A stretch of 64,000 nt of DNA from Arthrobacter citreus (GCF_038405225.1 NZ_CP151657.1:1984001-2048000); one strand, 5' to 3'. Positions 49,319 to 59,186 are shown, numbered from the stretch's first letter. Notes: generated by a model from the letters alone, not told the origin. A program made the numbers and translations.

Positions 49319-49477
49319 CTAGGCGGAGGTATCGATCAGCAGGTACGCGCCGACCAGCGCCATGCCTGCCAGGATCCAGAAGCTGACCGTGATGATTTTG
49401 GACATGCCCTGGCTTCGGAAGGAGATGGCACCGCCGATCAGCAGTCCCGCCAGGCCCATGAGAAGAAGGCTCCACAT
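49319..49477 (-). CDS. small two-helix membrane protein in the his operon
   Basis: A 52-codon ORF starts at ATG 49477, five bases after the hisH stop, and ends at TAG 49319. It reads MWSLLLMGLAGLLIGGA... SKIITVSFWILAGMALVGAYLLIDTSA. Two hydrophobic helices (about 2-17 and 28-48) flank a short basic loop FRSQGMSK. The tight fit between hisH and hisA, intact reading frame and membrane-protein composition support a real gene. No function is known. It is too short for many gene callers. Confidence 0.68.
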   Translation of the reverse strand: MWSLLLMGLAGLLIGGAISFRSQGMSKIITVSFWILAGMALVGAYLLIDTSA

Positions 49478-49481
49478 GGCC

Positions 49482-50120
49482 CTAGCCCAGCGTCTTCAGC
49501 CAGTTTTCCAGCAGCGCCGCGCCGGCGTCACCGGACTTTTCCGGATGGAACTGGGTGGCCGTCAGCGGCCCGTTTTCCACCGCGGCCACAAACCGGCCGC
49601 CGTGTTCGGCCCAGGTGACCTGGGGAGCGCGCATGGCGGGCTGGGTGACGTCGAAGTCCCACTTCTGCACGCCATAGCTGTGCACAAAATAGAACCGTTC
49701 CTCCTCGATGCCGGCAAACAGCGCCGAGCCCTCCGGGGGCTGGACTGTGTTCCACCCCATGTGCGGCACAACCTCAGCCTGAAGCCGTTCGACAACGCCG
49801 GGCCACTCCCCCATGCCGGGGGTGCGGACCCCGTGCTCCACGCCCTCATCGAAGAGGACCTGCAGTCCCACGCAGATGCCCATTACCGGGCGCCCGCCCG
49901 CCACGCGGCGGCCGATCATCCGCAGGGCGTCCACGTCTTTGAGCCCCTGCATCACTGCGGCGAAGGCCCCCACCCCGGGCACCAGCAGACCGTCAGCGTT
50001 CAGCACGTCCTCGGACTTGGAGCTCAGGGTGACGTTGGCGCCCACGTGTTCCAGGGCACGCACGGCGGAGCGGATGTTGCCCGAGCCGTAGTCCAGGACG
50101 GTGACGTTGCGTGAACTCAC
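49482..50120 (-). CDS. hisH: imidazole glycerol phosphate synthase, glutaminase subunit
   Basis: This class I glutamine amidotransferase subunit delivers ammonia to HisF. The nucleophile Cys is in [13 protein letters not shown] (about residue 84); the catalytic His-Glu pair is in TQFHPEKSG near 190. N-terminal [13 protein letters not shown] is typical. The GTG start overlaps the hisB stop by 4 bp. hisF is not in this window. Confidence 0.96.
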   Translation of the reverse strand: MSSRNVTVLDYGSGNIRSAVRALEHVGANVTLSSKSEDVLNADGLLVPGVGAFAAVMQGLKDVDALRMIGRRVAGGRPVMGICVGLQVLFDEGVEHGVRTPGMGEWPGVVERLQAEVVPHMGWNTVQPPEGSALFAGIEEERFYFVHSYGVQKWDFDVTQPAMRAPQVTWAEHGGRFVAAVENGPLTATQFHPEKSGDAGAALLENWLKTLG

Positions 50121-50734
50121 AGCGCTCCCTTCGTGGAAGGGATGCCCTCAACCCGCGGATCCGGCTCGACGGCAGCGCGCAGCGCCCGGGCAAAGGCCTT
50201 GAACTGTGCCTCCACGATGTGGTGCGGGTCGCGGCCTTCGAGCACCCTCATGTGCAGGCAGATCTGGGCGTGGAGCGTGATGGCCTCGAACACGTGCCGG
50301 GTCAGGGAACCGGTGAAGTGTCCGCCGATCAGGTGGTATTCCTGGCCGGCCGGTTCACCGGAGTGCACCAGGTAGGGGCGTCCGGAGATGTCGACGACGG
50401 CGTTGGCCAGCGCCTCGTCCAGCGGAACCGTGGCCTCGCCGAACCGGCGGATGCCTGCCTTGTTTCCCAGCGCGGTCTTCAATGCTTCGCCGATGCTGAT
50501 GGCGATGTCCTCCACAGTGTGGTGGACATCGATGTGGGTGTCCCCGGTGGCCTGGACGGTGAGGTCGATCAGGGAGTGCTTGGCCAGCGCCGTCAGCATG
50601 TGGTCGTAGAACGGCACCGAAGTGCTGATATTGGACTGGCCGGTGCCGTCCAGGTCCAGTTCCACAACCACTGACGATTCGCTGGTAGCCCGTTCCAGAC
50701 GTGCAGTGCGGCCGGTGGTGGTCTCCACGGTCAT
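50117..50734 (-). CDS. hisB: imidazoleglycerol-phosphate dehydratase
   Basis: This 205-aa manganese-dependent dehydratase produces imidazole-acetol phosphate. The two metal-binding motifs, [10 protein letters not shown] (about 72-81) and [17 protein letters not shown] (about 167-183), are clear. It is the monofunctional actinobacterial form without the phosphatase domain of E. coli HisB. Confidence 0.97.
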   Translation of the reverse strand: MTVETTTGRTARLERATSESSVVVELDLDGTGQSNISTSVPFYDHMLTALAKHSLIDLTVQATGDTHIDVHHTVEDIAISIGEALKTALGNKAGIRRFGEATVPLDEALANAVVDISGRPYLVHSGEPAGQEYHLIGGHFTGSLTRHVFEAITLHAQICLHMRVLEGRDPHHIVEAQFKAFARALRAAVEPDPRVEGIPSTKGAL

Positions 50735-50792
50735 GGTGTTCCTTTGAAAGAAGGTGGTCTCTGCTAACAGTTTAGTGGCTGCAGGGGGAGCT

Positions 50793-51902
50793 TTAGCGGA
50801 TGCCCGCGGCCAGCAGCTCGCGCAGCCGGGTCAGGAAGGCACTGGTTTCGGGCTCCGTGCCGGCCGTGACTCTCAAATGGCCGCTGATGCCGACGTCGCG
50901 CACAAGCACTCCGGCTTCCAGAAGCCCCTCCCAGACGGCACGGGGATTCTCGAGTCCGCCGAAGAAGACAAAGTTGGCGTCCGACGGCGCAGGCGTCAGG
51001 CCCAGGGTGAGCAGTTCCGCAACGATGCGGTCCCGCTGGACCTTGATGGCTTCGACGTTGGCGAGCAATGCATCCGCGTGTTCCAGGGCAGCGTTGGCGG
51101 TGGCCTGCGTAATGGCGGACAGGTGGTACGGCAGCCGCACAAGCCGCAGGGCGTCCGTCACTTCGGGGGCTGCCGCCAGGTAGCCGACGCGGGCACCGGC
51201 CAGCGCGAAGGCCTTGCTCATGGTCCGCGAGACGATCAGGCGTTCCCGTCCGGGCAGCAGCTGCAGTGCGCTGGGGGTTCCGGCGTGGAAGAACTCGGCG
51301 TAGGCCTCGTCAACGATCACGATCGCCTGCGAGGCAGCCCCGGCTTCGTAGACCGCCTCCACCACATCCAGTCCCAGGGCCGTGCCGGTGGGGTTGTTGG
51401 GTGTGCAGAGGAAAATGATGTTCGGTGCCTGCTGCCGGACCTGTTCCGCTGCGGATTCGGCCGTGAGGGTGAAGTCGTCGCTGCGCACCCCGGTCACATA
51501 GCGGGTGCCGGTGCCGCTGGCCAGCAGCGGGTACATGGAATAGGTGGGCGGGAAGCTCATCGCCGTCCGGCCCGGGCCGCCGAAGGCCTGGAGGATTTGC
51601 TGGAGAACTTCGTTGGATCCGTTCCCTGCCCAGATATTGTCAGTTCCCAGTCCGTGGCCGAGGTAGGCGGCGAGGCGCTCACGCAGTTCGGTGAATTCGC
51701 GGTCCGGGTAGCGGTTCAAGCCGGTCACTGCGCGGTCAACCGATGCGACGATGGCCTTCCGCACCTTCTCGGGCAGGCCATGGGTGTTCTCGTTGACGTT
51801 GAGCAGGATGGGCACGTCAAGCTGCGGGGCGCCGTAAGGCGTCAGGCCGCGGAGATCATCGCGCAGGGGAAGTCGGTTCAGTCTTTCCAGCTGTTCAGTC
51901 AC
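50793..51902 (-). CDS. hisC: histidinol-phosphate aminotransferase
   Basis: This PLP-dependent class II aminotransferase has 369 aa. The PLP Lys is in [19 protein letters not shown] (about 226-244). [14 protein letters not shown] at the N-terminus, [10 protein letters not shown] and [10 protein letters not shown] are family blocks. It is the first gene of the his cluster seen here (hisD lies elsewhere), 58 bases upstream of hisB. It starts with GTG. Confidence 0.96.
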   Translation of the reverse strand: MTEQLERLNRLPLRDDLRGLTPYGAPQLDVPILLNVNENTHGLPEKVRKAIVASVDRAVTGLNRYPDREFTELRERLAAYLGHGLGTDNIWAGNGSNEVLQQILQAFGGPGRTAMSFPPTYSMYPLLASGTGTRYVTGVRSDDFTLTAESAAEQVRQQAPNIIFLCTPNNPTGTALGLDVVEAVYEAGAASQAIVIVDEAYAEFFHAGTPSALQLLPGRERLIVSRTMSKAFALAGARVGYLAAAPEVTDALRLVRLPYHLSAITQATANAALEHADALLANVEAIKVQRDRIVAELLTLGLTPAPSDANFVFFGGLENPRAVWEGLLEAGVLVRDVGISGHLRVTAGTEPETSAFLTRLRELLAAGIR

Positions 51903-52032
51903 CAGTACAGCTTAAGACTCGATGGCGGGGCGGGAAGAATCCCCCGTGCCGCAGTGGCGCGTTGTTACGTCCCGAGTTGTGTTTCCTGGTGGCGCCGGGC
52001 CATGGGCACCGGGTGTGCTTGGAGGCTGTGCT

Positions 52033-52455
52033 TCAGGACTGGACCGGAATAAAAAGCTGCACACCGGCCGGAACGCGTTCGTCGTCGAGATTGTTCAGCT
52101 CGATAATGTCCGCCACGACGTCCCGGGGATCGCGCTCCGGAGCGAATTCCTCGGCGAGGCCCCAGAGGGATTCACCGGGGCTGACGCTGACCTGGAGGGT
52201 CCGGGTGACATCCGGTCCGCCGCTTGATGCCATGGCGGGAGCTGTGAAGAATCCCAGGACGGTGAGGGCGGCAGCCGCGGTGAGCATCAGCGGAACGCCG
52301 ATGAACACCAGCCGGCCCCGCCGCGTCAGGCGAAGCCGGGCGCCCGGCGCTTGGCCGCCCGCGGTTGCTGCGGCGCCGCTGAACGGCGCAGGGGCTGCAG
52401 CTTCGGCAGCGGGCGTGAGGGGAGAAACTGGGCGGGACAAAGTTTGGGCTGGCAT
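52033..52455 (-). CDS. LysM membrane protein, SOS cell-division suppressor type (YneA/ChiZ-like)
   Basis: This 140-aa protein has a cytoplasmic N-terminal part, one transmembrane helix (LVFIGVPLMLTAAAALTVLGFF, about 52-73) and an extracytoplasmic LysM domain (TLQVSVSPGESLWGLAEEFAPERDPRDVVADIIELNNLDD... VPAGVQLFIP). LysM binds peptidoglycan. The gene is divergent from lexA with two LexA boxes between them. This is the position and architecture of YneA in Bacillus, Rv2719c (ChiZ) in Mycobacterium and DivS in Corynebacterium, which delay division during the SOS response. Start ATG 52455 has GGAAAGG upstream. An extended reading frame to 52578 would run through the LexA box, so I prefer the shorter form. 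Confidence 0.82.
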   Translation of the reverse strand: MPAQTLSRPVSPLTPAAEAAAPAPFSGAAATAGGQAPGARLRLTRRGRLVFIGVPLMLTAAAALTVLGFFTAPAMASSGGPDVTRTLQVSVSPGESLWGLAEEFAPERDPRDVVADIIELNNLDDERVPAGVQLFIPVQS

Positions 52456-52538
52456 GGAGATACCTTTCCGGTTCGATGGCAGCATCGGTTTATCCGAAGC
52501 TTTATTCGAAGGAGCAAAAGCGGTGCGGTGGTGAAGTT

Positions 52539-52554
52539 TCGAAACTGTGTTCGA
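52539..52554. promoter_or_regulatory. LexA box (LysM gene side)
   Basis: TCGAAACTGTGTTCGA matches the SOS-box consensus TCGAACNNNNGTTCGA at 11 of 12 defined positions. It lies 84 bp upstream of the LysM gene start, between the divergent LysM and lexA genes. Confidence 0.82.
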
Positions 52555-52605
52555 ACGTTGTGATGTCATTTCTAGCACCTATCTACTAACAAAGTCGAGA
52601 CTCGC

Positions 52606-52621
52606 TCGAACAAATGTTTGA
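52606..52621. promoter_or_regulatory. LexA box (lexA side)
   Basis: TCGAACAAATGTTTGA matches the consensus at 11 of 12 defined positions. It overlaps the -35 of the candidate lexA promoter, suiting autorepression. Confidence 0.85.
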
Positions 52622-52646
52622 AAAGCCTGCTCCGCTCGCCTAGCGT
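52618..52646 (+). promoter_or_regulatory. candidate lexA promoter
   Basis: TTGAAA (52618-52623) and TAGCGT (52641-52646) are spaced by exactly 17 bp. The -35 overlaps the LexA box. The transcript would have a leader of about 190 nt before the lexA start. Confidence 0.5.
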
Positions 52647-52841
52647 TGAGTCCAGAGGGAGAGGTTTCCCGGTTCACATCGGGCCTTTTGAGGAGCACGG
52701 GCTTCTCAGTGGCTCACAGGGACCACTGAATCAGCTGCCTCTGACATTTCCGCCGGCACGGCTTGCGCAGCGTTACGGCCCCAGACATCCGCCCGAACAG
52801 CTCCGGCACCGCCGGACCAGCTGACCCGAAGGGAACCCCAC

Positions 52842-53666
52842 GTGGCCCGCAGGACTGCTTCCGAAGACAGCACCAATCAGCCAGCTGCATCCGGCACCCG
52901 TGCGCGCAAAGGCCTCACTCCGCGGCAGAAGACCGTCCTGGAGATGATCCAGCGGTCCGTGAGCACCAACGGGTACCCGCCCACCATGCGGGAAATCGGG
53001 GACACCGTGGGATTGGCAAGTTTGTCCAGCGTGACGCATCAGCTGATGCAGCTGGAAAAGCTTGGCTACATCCGCCGGGATCCCAAACGGCCCCGGGCCA
53101 TGGAAATCCTGATCCCCCTGATGCTGCGCGACGGACAGGGCGCCGAGCCGGCCACGGCCCCCGGCCCGGAAGCCCCGCTGCAGGCGTCAGCGCCGGCCCC
53201 GGCCGCCAACCTGTCCGGCAGCGGAGACAATGGCCACCGCCCGGACTCCACCGCCGGCCTGGCCACCGTCACCGAGCTGTCCACCTCGGTGGATACCGCC
53301 ATGGTGCCCCTGGTGGGCCGGATCGCCGCCGGCGGGCCGATACTCGCCGAGCAGGTGGTTGAAGACATCATGCCGCTGCCGCGCCAGTTGGTGGGGCACG
53401 GCGATCTGTTCATGCTCCGGGTCTCGGGCGACTCCATGGTGGATGCCGCCATCTGTGACGGTGACTGGGTTGTGGTCCGCAGGCAGCCCACGGCCGAGAA
53501 CGGCGACATCGTGGCTGCCCTGCTGGATGACGAAGCGACAGTCAAGACCTTCCGCCAGCGCAACGGCCACACGTGGCTGCTGCCGCAGAACACCCGCTAC
53601 GAGCCCATCGTGGGCGACCACGCCGTCATCATGGGCAAGGTTGTCTCGGTGATGCGTTCCCTCTAG
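52842..53666 (+). CDS. lexA: LexA repressor
   Basis: LexA represses SOS genes and self-cleaves when RecA is activated. The 274 aa show an N-terminal winged helix ([34 protein letters not shown]... [16 protein letters not shown], about 25-77), an unusually long Ala/Pro/Gly linker (about 95-150), and the S24 peptidase domain: cleavage site Ala163-Gly164 in RIAAGGP, catalytic Ser198 in GDSMVDA and Lys235 in ATVKTF. GTG start with AAGGGA upstream. E. coli LexA is 202 aa; the extra length is mostly the linker. A strong terminator follows. Confidence 0.97.
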   Translation: MARRTASEDSTNQPAASGTRARKGLTPRQKTVLEMIQRSVSTNGYPPTMREIGDTVGLASLSSVTHQLMQLEKLGYIRRDPKRPRAMEILIPLMLRDGQGAEPATAPGPEAPLQASAPAPAANLSGSGDNGHRPDSTAGLATVTELSTSVDTAMVPLVGRIAAGGPILAEQVVEDIMPLPRQLVGHGDLFMLRVSGDSMVDAAICDGDWVVVRRQPTAENGDIVAALLDDEATVKTFRQRNGHTWLLPQNTRYEPIVGDHAVIMGKVVSVMRSL

Positions 53667-53690
53667 CCCCACACACCTTAGGCAACACGC

Positions 53691-53725
53691 AAAAAGGCGC
53701 CCGGATTGTTTCCGGGCGCCTTTTT
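53691..53725. terminator. intrinsic bidirectional terminator after lexA
   Basis: AAAAAGGCGCCCGGA and its complement around a 5-base loop form a perfect 15-bp stem with A-run and T-run at the two ends. It serves both lexA and the convergent DinG-like gene. Confidence 0.93.
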
Positions 53726-53739
53726 GGTGTCTTTCCGTC

Positions 53740-55791
53740 CTACTTCCGGGCTCCGGAAGCTTTCTCCTCCGCTTCGGACTGCTCGGCCAGGCGGCCCAGG
53801 ACCGAAAGGACCACTGAACGGTCCGTCGTGGACCAGAACGGCGGCAGTGCGGCCCGCAGGAAGCCGCCGTAGCGTGCGGTGGCCATCCGGGAGTCCAGGA
53901 TCGCCACCACGCCACGGTCGCCGGCTGCGCGGATCAAGCGCCCAGCCCCCTGGGCCAGCCGGACGGCGGCGTGGGTCGCGGCGACCGACATGAACCCGTT
54001 GCCCCCGGCTTTGGCCACCGCGCGGGTCCTGGCGGTCATCAGCGGATCATCGGGCCGCGGAAACGGGATCCGGTCGATCAGGACCAGCCGGCAGGCGGCG
54101 CCGGGAACGTCAACACCCTGCCACAGGGACATGGTGCCGAACAGGCAGGTGTCCGGTTCCTCGGAAAACTGCTTCACGAGCGATGACATCGAAGACTCGC
54201 CCTGGCACAGGATCGGAAAATCCACCCGGGTCCGCATGGCATCGGCCGCGTCTTCTGCTGCCCGGCGCGAGGAGAACAGCCCGAGCGCTCCCCCGTTGGA
54301 GGCGTTCAGGAGCGCCTCGATTTCGTCCAGCTGCGCCGGGGAGGTGCCACGTTCCGGTTTGGGCAGGTCCTTCGCCACGTACAGCACACCCTGCCGCGGA
54401 TAGTCGAAGGGGCTGCCGACGTCGGTTCCCGTCCAGGACGGCGCGCCGGGGCCCAGCAGGCCCAGCGCGCCGGCAACCGGCCCGAATTCGGAACCGATGG
54501 CAAGGGTCGCCGACGTCAGCACCACGGTGTGACCGTCAAACAGACCCTCGCGCAGCCTGCCGGCCACGGACAGCGGTGCGACGCTGAGGGTGGCGGGTGC
54601 GGTCTCGTCCGGCGGCGAATAACCGCCCGACGGCGAGAAGGAGCTGGGCCGTGAAGCCCAGATCACCTCGCCGGCCGACGGGGCGGAGACCAGCCGCTCG
54701 CAGATTTCCAGCACGGCCATGAGCCGTGAGCGTGCGGTTTGGCGCCCGCCGTCGGCGGACTCTCCGGGCTCGGGCTTGGAATCGGACAGGGCCACCCGGC
54801 AGGCCTCGCGGACGCGGCCCACCGCCTGTTCCTGTTCTTCGTTCAGTCCGCTGGCCAGCAGCCCGGACGGTATGCCTTCCAGGGACTTGTCGAAGGCCCT
54901 CCCGGCCTGTGCCAGTTCCTCGACGCTGGCCGAGGTGTGCTTTCGTGCCGCAGTAACGGCGGCGGAAATCACCGTTCCGGAGAGCTGGCCGGTGACGGCG
55001 CCGGTGACGCGGTCCTGCAGCTCGTGGGCCTCGTCAATGACCACCACGTCATAGTCCGGCAGCACGGCCAGGCCCTCGAACGCGGCGATGGCCAGCATCG
55101 CGTGGTTGGTGATAACGACGTCGGCTACGGCAGCCTGGGCACGTGCCCGTTCGCTGAAGCACTCAGCGGCCACCGGACATTTCTGCGCCCCCAGGCACTC
55201 CATGGAGGTCACGGAGACCTGGCGCCATGCTTTGTCGCTGACTCCCGGCACGAGGTCATCGCGGTCGCCGGTGTCGGTCTCCTCAGCCCAGTCGCGCAGG
55301 CGCACCACTTCCCGCCCCATGGCTGAGGTGGGGGCCGGTGCGGGGTGGCCCACGGCCCGGTCCTCGCCCAGTGTGAACAGGGCACCGGCGGGATCCTCCT
55401 CTTCAGGAAATCCCCCGCCGGTCTTGTGCAGGCACACGTAGTTGCTGCGGCCCTTGAGCAGCGCAACATCAACCTCGCGCGGCAGCTTGGGCTTAAGCGT
55501 CTTGAGCAGTCGCGGCAGATCCCGGCCCACGATTTGGGACTGCAGGGCCAGTGTGGCGGTGGAGACCAGAGTTGGCTTGGTGCTGTCCAGTGCGTGATGG
55601 ATTAACGGCACCAGGTATGCCAGTGACTTTCCGGTGCCGGTGCCCGCCTGCACCAGCAGGTGCTGGCCCTCGTCGATGGCCTGCGTGACCTGGCGGGCCA
55701 TTTCATGCTGGCCCGGGCGGTTTTGGCCGCCCATGCCAGCTACGGCGGTGTCCAGCAGATCCAGGACTTCGCCGGTGGTGTCTTTACTCAT
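53740..55791 (-). CDS. DinG/Rad3-like ATP-dependent DNA helicase
   Basis: This 683-aa superfamily 2 helicase of the XPD/DinG group has Walker A VQAGTGTGKSLAY (about 46-58), DEAH box VVIDEAHELQDR (about 255) and late motifs LFGTMSLWQGVDVPG and AQGAGRLIRAAGDRGVVAILDSR. Four cysteines, in NYVCLHKTGG and SMECLGAQKCPVAAEC, match the iron-sulfur cluster of this family, which unwinds 5'-3'. The start ATG lies inside the last codons of hflX (overlap of about 8 bp). No LexA box is seen before hflX, so SOS control is not indicated. Confidence 0.92.
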   Translation of the reverse strand: MSKDTTGEVLDLLDTAVAGMGGQNRPGQHEMARQVTQAIDEGQHLLVQAGTGTGKSLAYLVPLIHHALDSTKPTLVSTATLALQSQIVGRDLPRLLKTLKPKLPREVDVALLKGRSNYVCLHKTGGGFPEEEDPAGALFTLGEDRAVGHPAPAPTSAMGREVVRLRDWAEETDTGDRDDLVPGVSDKAWRQVSVTSMECLGAQKCPVAAECFSERARAQAAVADVVITNHAMLAIAAFEGLAVLPDYDVVVIDEAHELQDRVTGAVTGQLSGTVISAAVTAARKHTSASVEELAQAGRAFDKSLEGIPSGLLASGLNEEQEQAVGRVREACRVALSDSKPEPGESADGGRQTARSRLMAVLEICERLVSAPSAGEVIWASRPSSFSPSGGYSPPDETAPATLSVAPLSVAGRLREGLFDGHTVVLTSATLAIGSEFGPVAGALGLLGPGAPSWTGTDVGSPFDYPRQGVLYVAKDLPKPERGTSPAQLDEIEALLNASNGGALGLFSSRRAAEDAADAMRTRVDFPILCQGESSMSSLVKQFSEEPDTCLFGTMSLWQGVDVPGAACRLVLIDRIPFPRPDDPLMTARTRAVAKAGGNGFMSVAATHAAVRLAQGAGRLIRAAGDRGVVAILDSRMATARYGGFLRAALPPFWSTTDRSVVLSVLGRLAEQSEAEEKASGARK

Positions 55792-57352
55792 GGGTGACGA
55801 AGGGCTCCAGTTCAGCTGCCAGGCCCTCACGGACCATCACGTGCAGCCGGGTTCCTGCCTCGGCGTGTTCCACGGAAAGGATTTCCGTGTCCGAGCTGTG
55901 CAGCCGGGAGACAATGTCACCGCGGTCGTACGGCACCAGCAGGTGCAGGTCAACGCCGGGCCGGGGAATGCCTTCGGAGATGGCCTGCAGCAGCTCGTCG
56001 ATGCCCTGGCCGGTCCGGGCGGACACCACAACGTGGCGCCGCTCCTTCTGGCGCAGCCGTTCCAGGACAAACGGATCAGCAGCGTCTGCCTTGTTCAGGA
56101 CGATGATCTCCGGGATTTCGCGGGCGTCCACATCCGTCAGGACGGTACGGACGGCAGCGATCTGGCCCTCGGGATCCGGATGCGAGGCGTCCACCACGTG
56201 CAGGATCAAATCCGCGTCGGCGACTTCCTCCAGCGTTGACCGGAAGGCCTCCACCAGCTGGGTGGGAAGCGACCGGACAAAACCGACGGTGTCCGCCAGC
56301 GTGTAGCCGATGCCGTCTTCGGTCTGGGCTTTGCGGATGGTGGGGTCCAGGGTGGCGAACAGTGCGTTCTCCACCAGGACGCCGGCGTCCGTCAACCGGT
56401 TCAGCAGCGAGGACTTGCCGGCATTGGTGTAGCCGGCAATGGCCACCGAGGGCACTTCATTGCGGTGCCGGTTGGCGCGCTTCGTTTCCCGGGCGGGCTT
56501 CATTCCCGCGATTTCACGGCGCAGCTTTGCCATCCGGGTGCGGATTTTCCGGCGGTCCAGTTCGATCTTGGTTTCACCGGGGCCGCGCGAGCCCATGCCG
56601 GCGCTGGCGCTGCCGACCTGGCCGCCGGCCTGGCGGGACATGGATTCACCCCAGCCGCGCAGGCGCGGAAGCAGGTATTCGAGCTGTGCCAGCTCCACCT
56701 GGGCCTTGCCCTCGCGGGACTTGGCGTGCTGGGCAAAGATGTCCAGGATCAGGGCGGTCCGGTCGATGACCTTGACCTTGACGATGTCTTCGAGGCCGCG
56801 GCGCTGCGACGGCGCCAGTTCGCTGTCCACAATCACCGTGTCGGCGCCGGTGGCCATCACGATGTCTTTGAGTTCCTGGGCCTTGCCCGAACCCAGGAAG
56901 GTTCCCGGGTCCGGCTTCAGGCGCCGCTGGATGATGCCGTCGAGCACCTCCGAGCCCGCCGTTTCGGCCAGGGCAGCGAGTTCCTGCAGGGAGTTCTCGG
57001 CGTCGGCCGCCGTTCCTTCGCTCCACAGGCCCGCCAGCACCACGCGCTCCAGGCGCAGCTGCCGGTATTCAACCTCGGTCACGTCTTCGAGTTCGGTCGA
57101 GAGACCGGCTACGCGCCGCAGTGCGTGCCGGTCGGCCAGGTCTTCCTGGTCGCCGTCGTGCGATGAGTGCCCGACGTCGTCCGACAGGGCCTGCGCCCTG
57201 CCCCGCGGGGCGTTGCCGCTGGGCGCTTTGGCCTCCGCGGCGCTCTCCTTGGCGAGGATCCTGTCAATGACCCCCTGGATGTCCTCCGGGCTCAGCTCCG
57301 TGTTGGGCTGGGCGGAACCGGACGTGCCAGGACGGGAATTGTTGATCGTCAT
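55784..57352 (-). CDS. hflX: GTPase HflX
   Basis: This 522-aa ribosome-associated GTPase splits or rescues stalled ribosomes under stress. It has an N-terminal HflX domain (about 90-250), a glycine-rich linker (GSASAGMGSRGPGETKIELDRRKI) with coiled coil, and a GTPase domain: G1 GYTNAGKS (about 307-314), G3 DTVGF (about 354-358), G4 NKAD (about 407). ATG 57352 has AAGGAG just upstream; an earlier in-frame ATG at 57379 lacks it. An extended, charged N-terminal region (first 80 residues) is typical of actinobacterial forms. Confidence 0.96.
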   Translation of the reverse strand: MTINNSRPGTSGSAQPNTELSPEDIQGVIDRILAKESAAEAKAPSGNAPRGRAQALSDDVGHSSHDGDQEDLADRHALRRVAGLSTELEDVTEVEYRQLRLERVVLAGLWSEGTAADAENSLQELAALAETAGSEVLDGIIQRRLKPDPGTFLGSGKAQELKDIVMATGADTVIVDSELAPSQRRGLEDIVKVKVIDRTALILDIFAQHAKSREGKAQVELAQLEYLLPRLRGWGESMSRQAGGQVGSASAGMGSRGPGETKIELDRRKIRTRMAKLRREIAGMKPARETKRANRHRNEVPSVAIAGYTNAGKSSLLNRLTDAGVLVENALFATLDPTIRKAQTEDGIGYTLADTVGFVRSLPTQLVEAFRSTLEEVADADLILHVVDASHPDPEGQIAAVRTVLTDVDAREIPEIIVLNKADAADPFVLERLRQKERRHVVVSARTGQGIDELLQAISEGIPRPGVDLHLLVPYDRGDIVSRLHSSDTEILSVEHAEAGTRLHVMVREGLAAELEPFVTHE

Positions 57353-57472
57353 ATTCTCCTTATAAGCCGTGTTCTCCATGGTAAGTCAGTGCACGGACAT
57401 TTGGGGGCGCGATCTTCCCGCCGTTCCATCCGGTTTCTGCCGCCTGCCACAGACCCACTATTCTGGTTTGTT

Positions 57473-58093
57473 ATGGGTTCAGACCATTACTTCAGTTCAC
57501 AGCCCTCGGGCCCCGAGGTCCGCCGGCCGCTTCGAGTCACTCTCGACGGCCAGGAGCGCGCCCTCGTCACCTCCGGCGGGATTTTCAGTCCCGACGCCAT
57601 CGACAAGGGAACCGTGGTCCTGCTGGACGAGGTTCCCGCTCCGTCCCCCGCCGGCAACCTGCTCGACGTCGGCTGCGGCTGGGGTCCGGTCGCCCTGACC
57701 ATGGCGCTCAAGTCCCCGGACGCCCGGGTGTATGCCGTGGATGTCAACGAGCGGAGCCTGGGCCTCACCCGTGACAATGCCGCCGCCCTGGGCCTGGATA
57801 ACGTCATCACGTCCCGGCCCGAAGAGGTGGATCCCGAGCTGCGCTTTGACACCATCTGGTCCAACCCGCCCATCCGCATCGGCAAGGACGAACTGCATGC
57901 CCTGCTGCTGCTGTGGCTGCCGCGGCTGGCTCCCGAAGGAACCGCGTGGCTGGTGGTACAGAAAAACCTGGGGGCCGACTCGCTGCAGAAGTGGATGGCC
58001 GAGCAGCTGGGCGGCGGCTTCTCCGTGTCCCGCCACAGCACTTCAAAGTCCTTCCGGATCCTCAAGGTGGAGCGCAAACCCGGCGACAGCTAG
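57473..58093 (+). CDS. RsmC-like class I methyltransferase
   Basis: This 206-aa protein has motif I NLLDVGCGWGPVALTMA (about 61-77), VYAVDVNERSLGLTRDNAAALG and the N6/N2-amino methyltransferase motif SNPPIRIGK (about 131-139). It is related to the catalytic domain of RsmC, which methylates guanine in 16S rRNA, but is half its length. The target is not established. It is divergent from hflX and monocistronic, ending at a strong terminator. Confidence 0.87.
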   Translation: MGSDHYFSSQPSGPEVRRPLRVTLDGQERALVTSGGIFSPDAIDKGTVVLLDEVPAPSPAGNLLDVGCGWGPVALTMALKSPDARVYAVDVNERSLGLTRDNAAALGLDNVITSRPEEVDPELRFDTIWSNPPIRIGKDELHALLLLWLPRLAPEGTAWLVVQKNLGADSLQKWMAEQLGGGFSVSRHSTSKSFRILKVERKPGDS

Positions 58094-58134
58094 CCCGCTG
58101 GAACTTTCAGCAACTTCTTTCCATGCTTGATCCA

Positions 58135-58181
58135 ACCGCCTTCCCGGGCTGATTATTCCGCGCCGGGAAGGCGGTCTTTTT
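58135..58181 (+). terminator. intrinsic terminator after RsmC-like gene
   Basis: ACCGCCTTCCCGG pairs perfectly with its complement at 58163-58175, with a 15-base loop and a following CTTTTT. It lies about 40 bases after the stop codon. Confidence 0.88.
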
Positions 58182-58220
58182 GATCCGGCCCGGACCTCCG
58201 GCCGTGTGCGGTGCTGAAGC

Positions 58221-59186
58221 CTAGAGCAGCGTGCCGCGCGCCACGAGGGCTGCCGGCCCGCTGAGTTCCACGTGTTCGCGGCCGTCCTCGGCGGTGAGGA
58301 AACGGACGCCGAGGACACCTCCGGGCACCGTGACCGCCCATTCGTTCGGTGCATCGCGGCCGGCCCAGAACCGGGTTGCGACGGCGGCGGCGCAGGCGCC
58401 TGTGCCGCAGGAAAGGGTCTCCCCCACCCCCCGTTCGTGCACGCGCATTGTCAGCAGGCCCACTCCGTCCACGACCAGCGGATCGGCGGGCACCACGAAC
58501 TCCACGTTGGTGCCGTTTTCCGGTTCGGGCTGCACGGAGGGCGCGGTGAAGAGATTCGTGGCCGCAAGTTCGGACAGTTCCGCCAGGGCAACCACCGTGT
58601 GCGGGTTGCCCATGCTGACGGACAGGCCGGGGCGTGGAACCTCCAGCCCGTCGGCGTTGACCACGGCGTCCATGGCCTTCGCTGCGGCGTGGTCGGGGTG
58701 GATGAATTCCCACGGCCCCATGTCCACGGCGTAACCCTTGTCCGCGACGGTCACGGTCTTGATCCCGGCGCGCGTGCCGATGATCAGGGTTTCGCCTTCC
58801 TCAAGCCGGGCCAGGCCCTCGGCGAGCAGGAAGTGGACAAATACCCGGACACCGTTGCCGCACATCTCCGAAAGACTGCCGTCCGAGTTGTAGTAGTCCA
58901 TGAACCACTCGGCGCCGGGTTCGCTCTGCAGCAGGGCGCGGCCCTCGGGCAGGCGTTCGGACCGCACGGCGCGGATGAGGCCGTCGGCGCCGATGCCGCG
59001 GTGCCGGTCGCACAGGGCGGCAACTTCAGCCGCGGTGACCACGCGCTCCCCGTCGGGATCGGCAATCAGCACGAAGTCATTGCCGGTGCCGTGGCCTTTC
59101 GCGAAGGCAAGGCCGGCCAGGGACGCGGGCAGCCCGGAGGCGGAGAACCCGGAATCGGACAGGGGGTCGGAGAGTGTTGTGTTCAC
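58221..59186 (-). CDS. dapF: diaminopimelate epimerase
   Basis: This enzyme converts LL- to meso-diaminopimelate for lysine and peptidoglycan. Both catalytic Cys motifs are present: MCGNGVRVF (about 109-117) and [13 protein letters not shown] (about 257-269). The N-terminal [13 protein letters not shown] is typical. The length is 321 aa including a short non-conserved start (GTG). It overlaps miaA by 4 bp, a coupling common in Actinobacteria. Confidence 0.96.
   Translation of the reverse strand: MNTTLSDPLSDSGFSASGLPASLAGLAFAKGHGTGNDFVLIADPDGERVVTAAEVAALCDRHRGIGADGLIRAVRSERLPEGRALLQSEPGAEWFMDYYNSDGSLSEMCGNGVRVFVHFLLAEGLARLEEGETLIIGTRAGIKTVTVADKGYAVDMGPWEFIHPDHAAAKAMDAVVNADGLEVPRPGLSVSMGNPHTVVALAELSELAATNLFTAPSVQPEPENGTNVEFVVPADPLVVDGVGLLTMRVHERGVGETLSCGTGACAAAVATRFWAGRDAPNEWAVTVPGGVLGVRFLTAEDGREHVELSGPAALVARGTLL

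Larger units (their letters stand above)
52456..52841. other. lexA / LysM divergent regulatory region
   Basis: This 386-bp intergenic region holds two LexA boxes (52539-52554, 52606-52621) and a lexA-directed promoter candidate (52618-52646). No gene is evident. The 200-base lexA leader downstream of the promoter has no recognisable structure beyond ordinary GC-rich hairpins. Confidence 0.7.
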
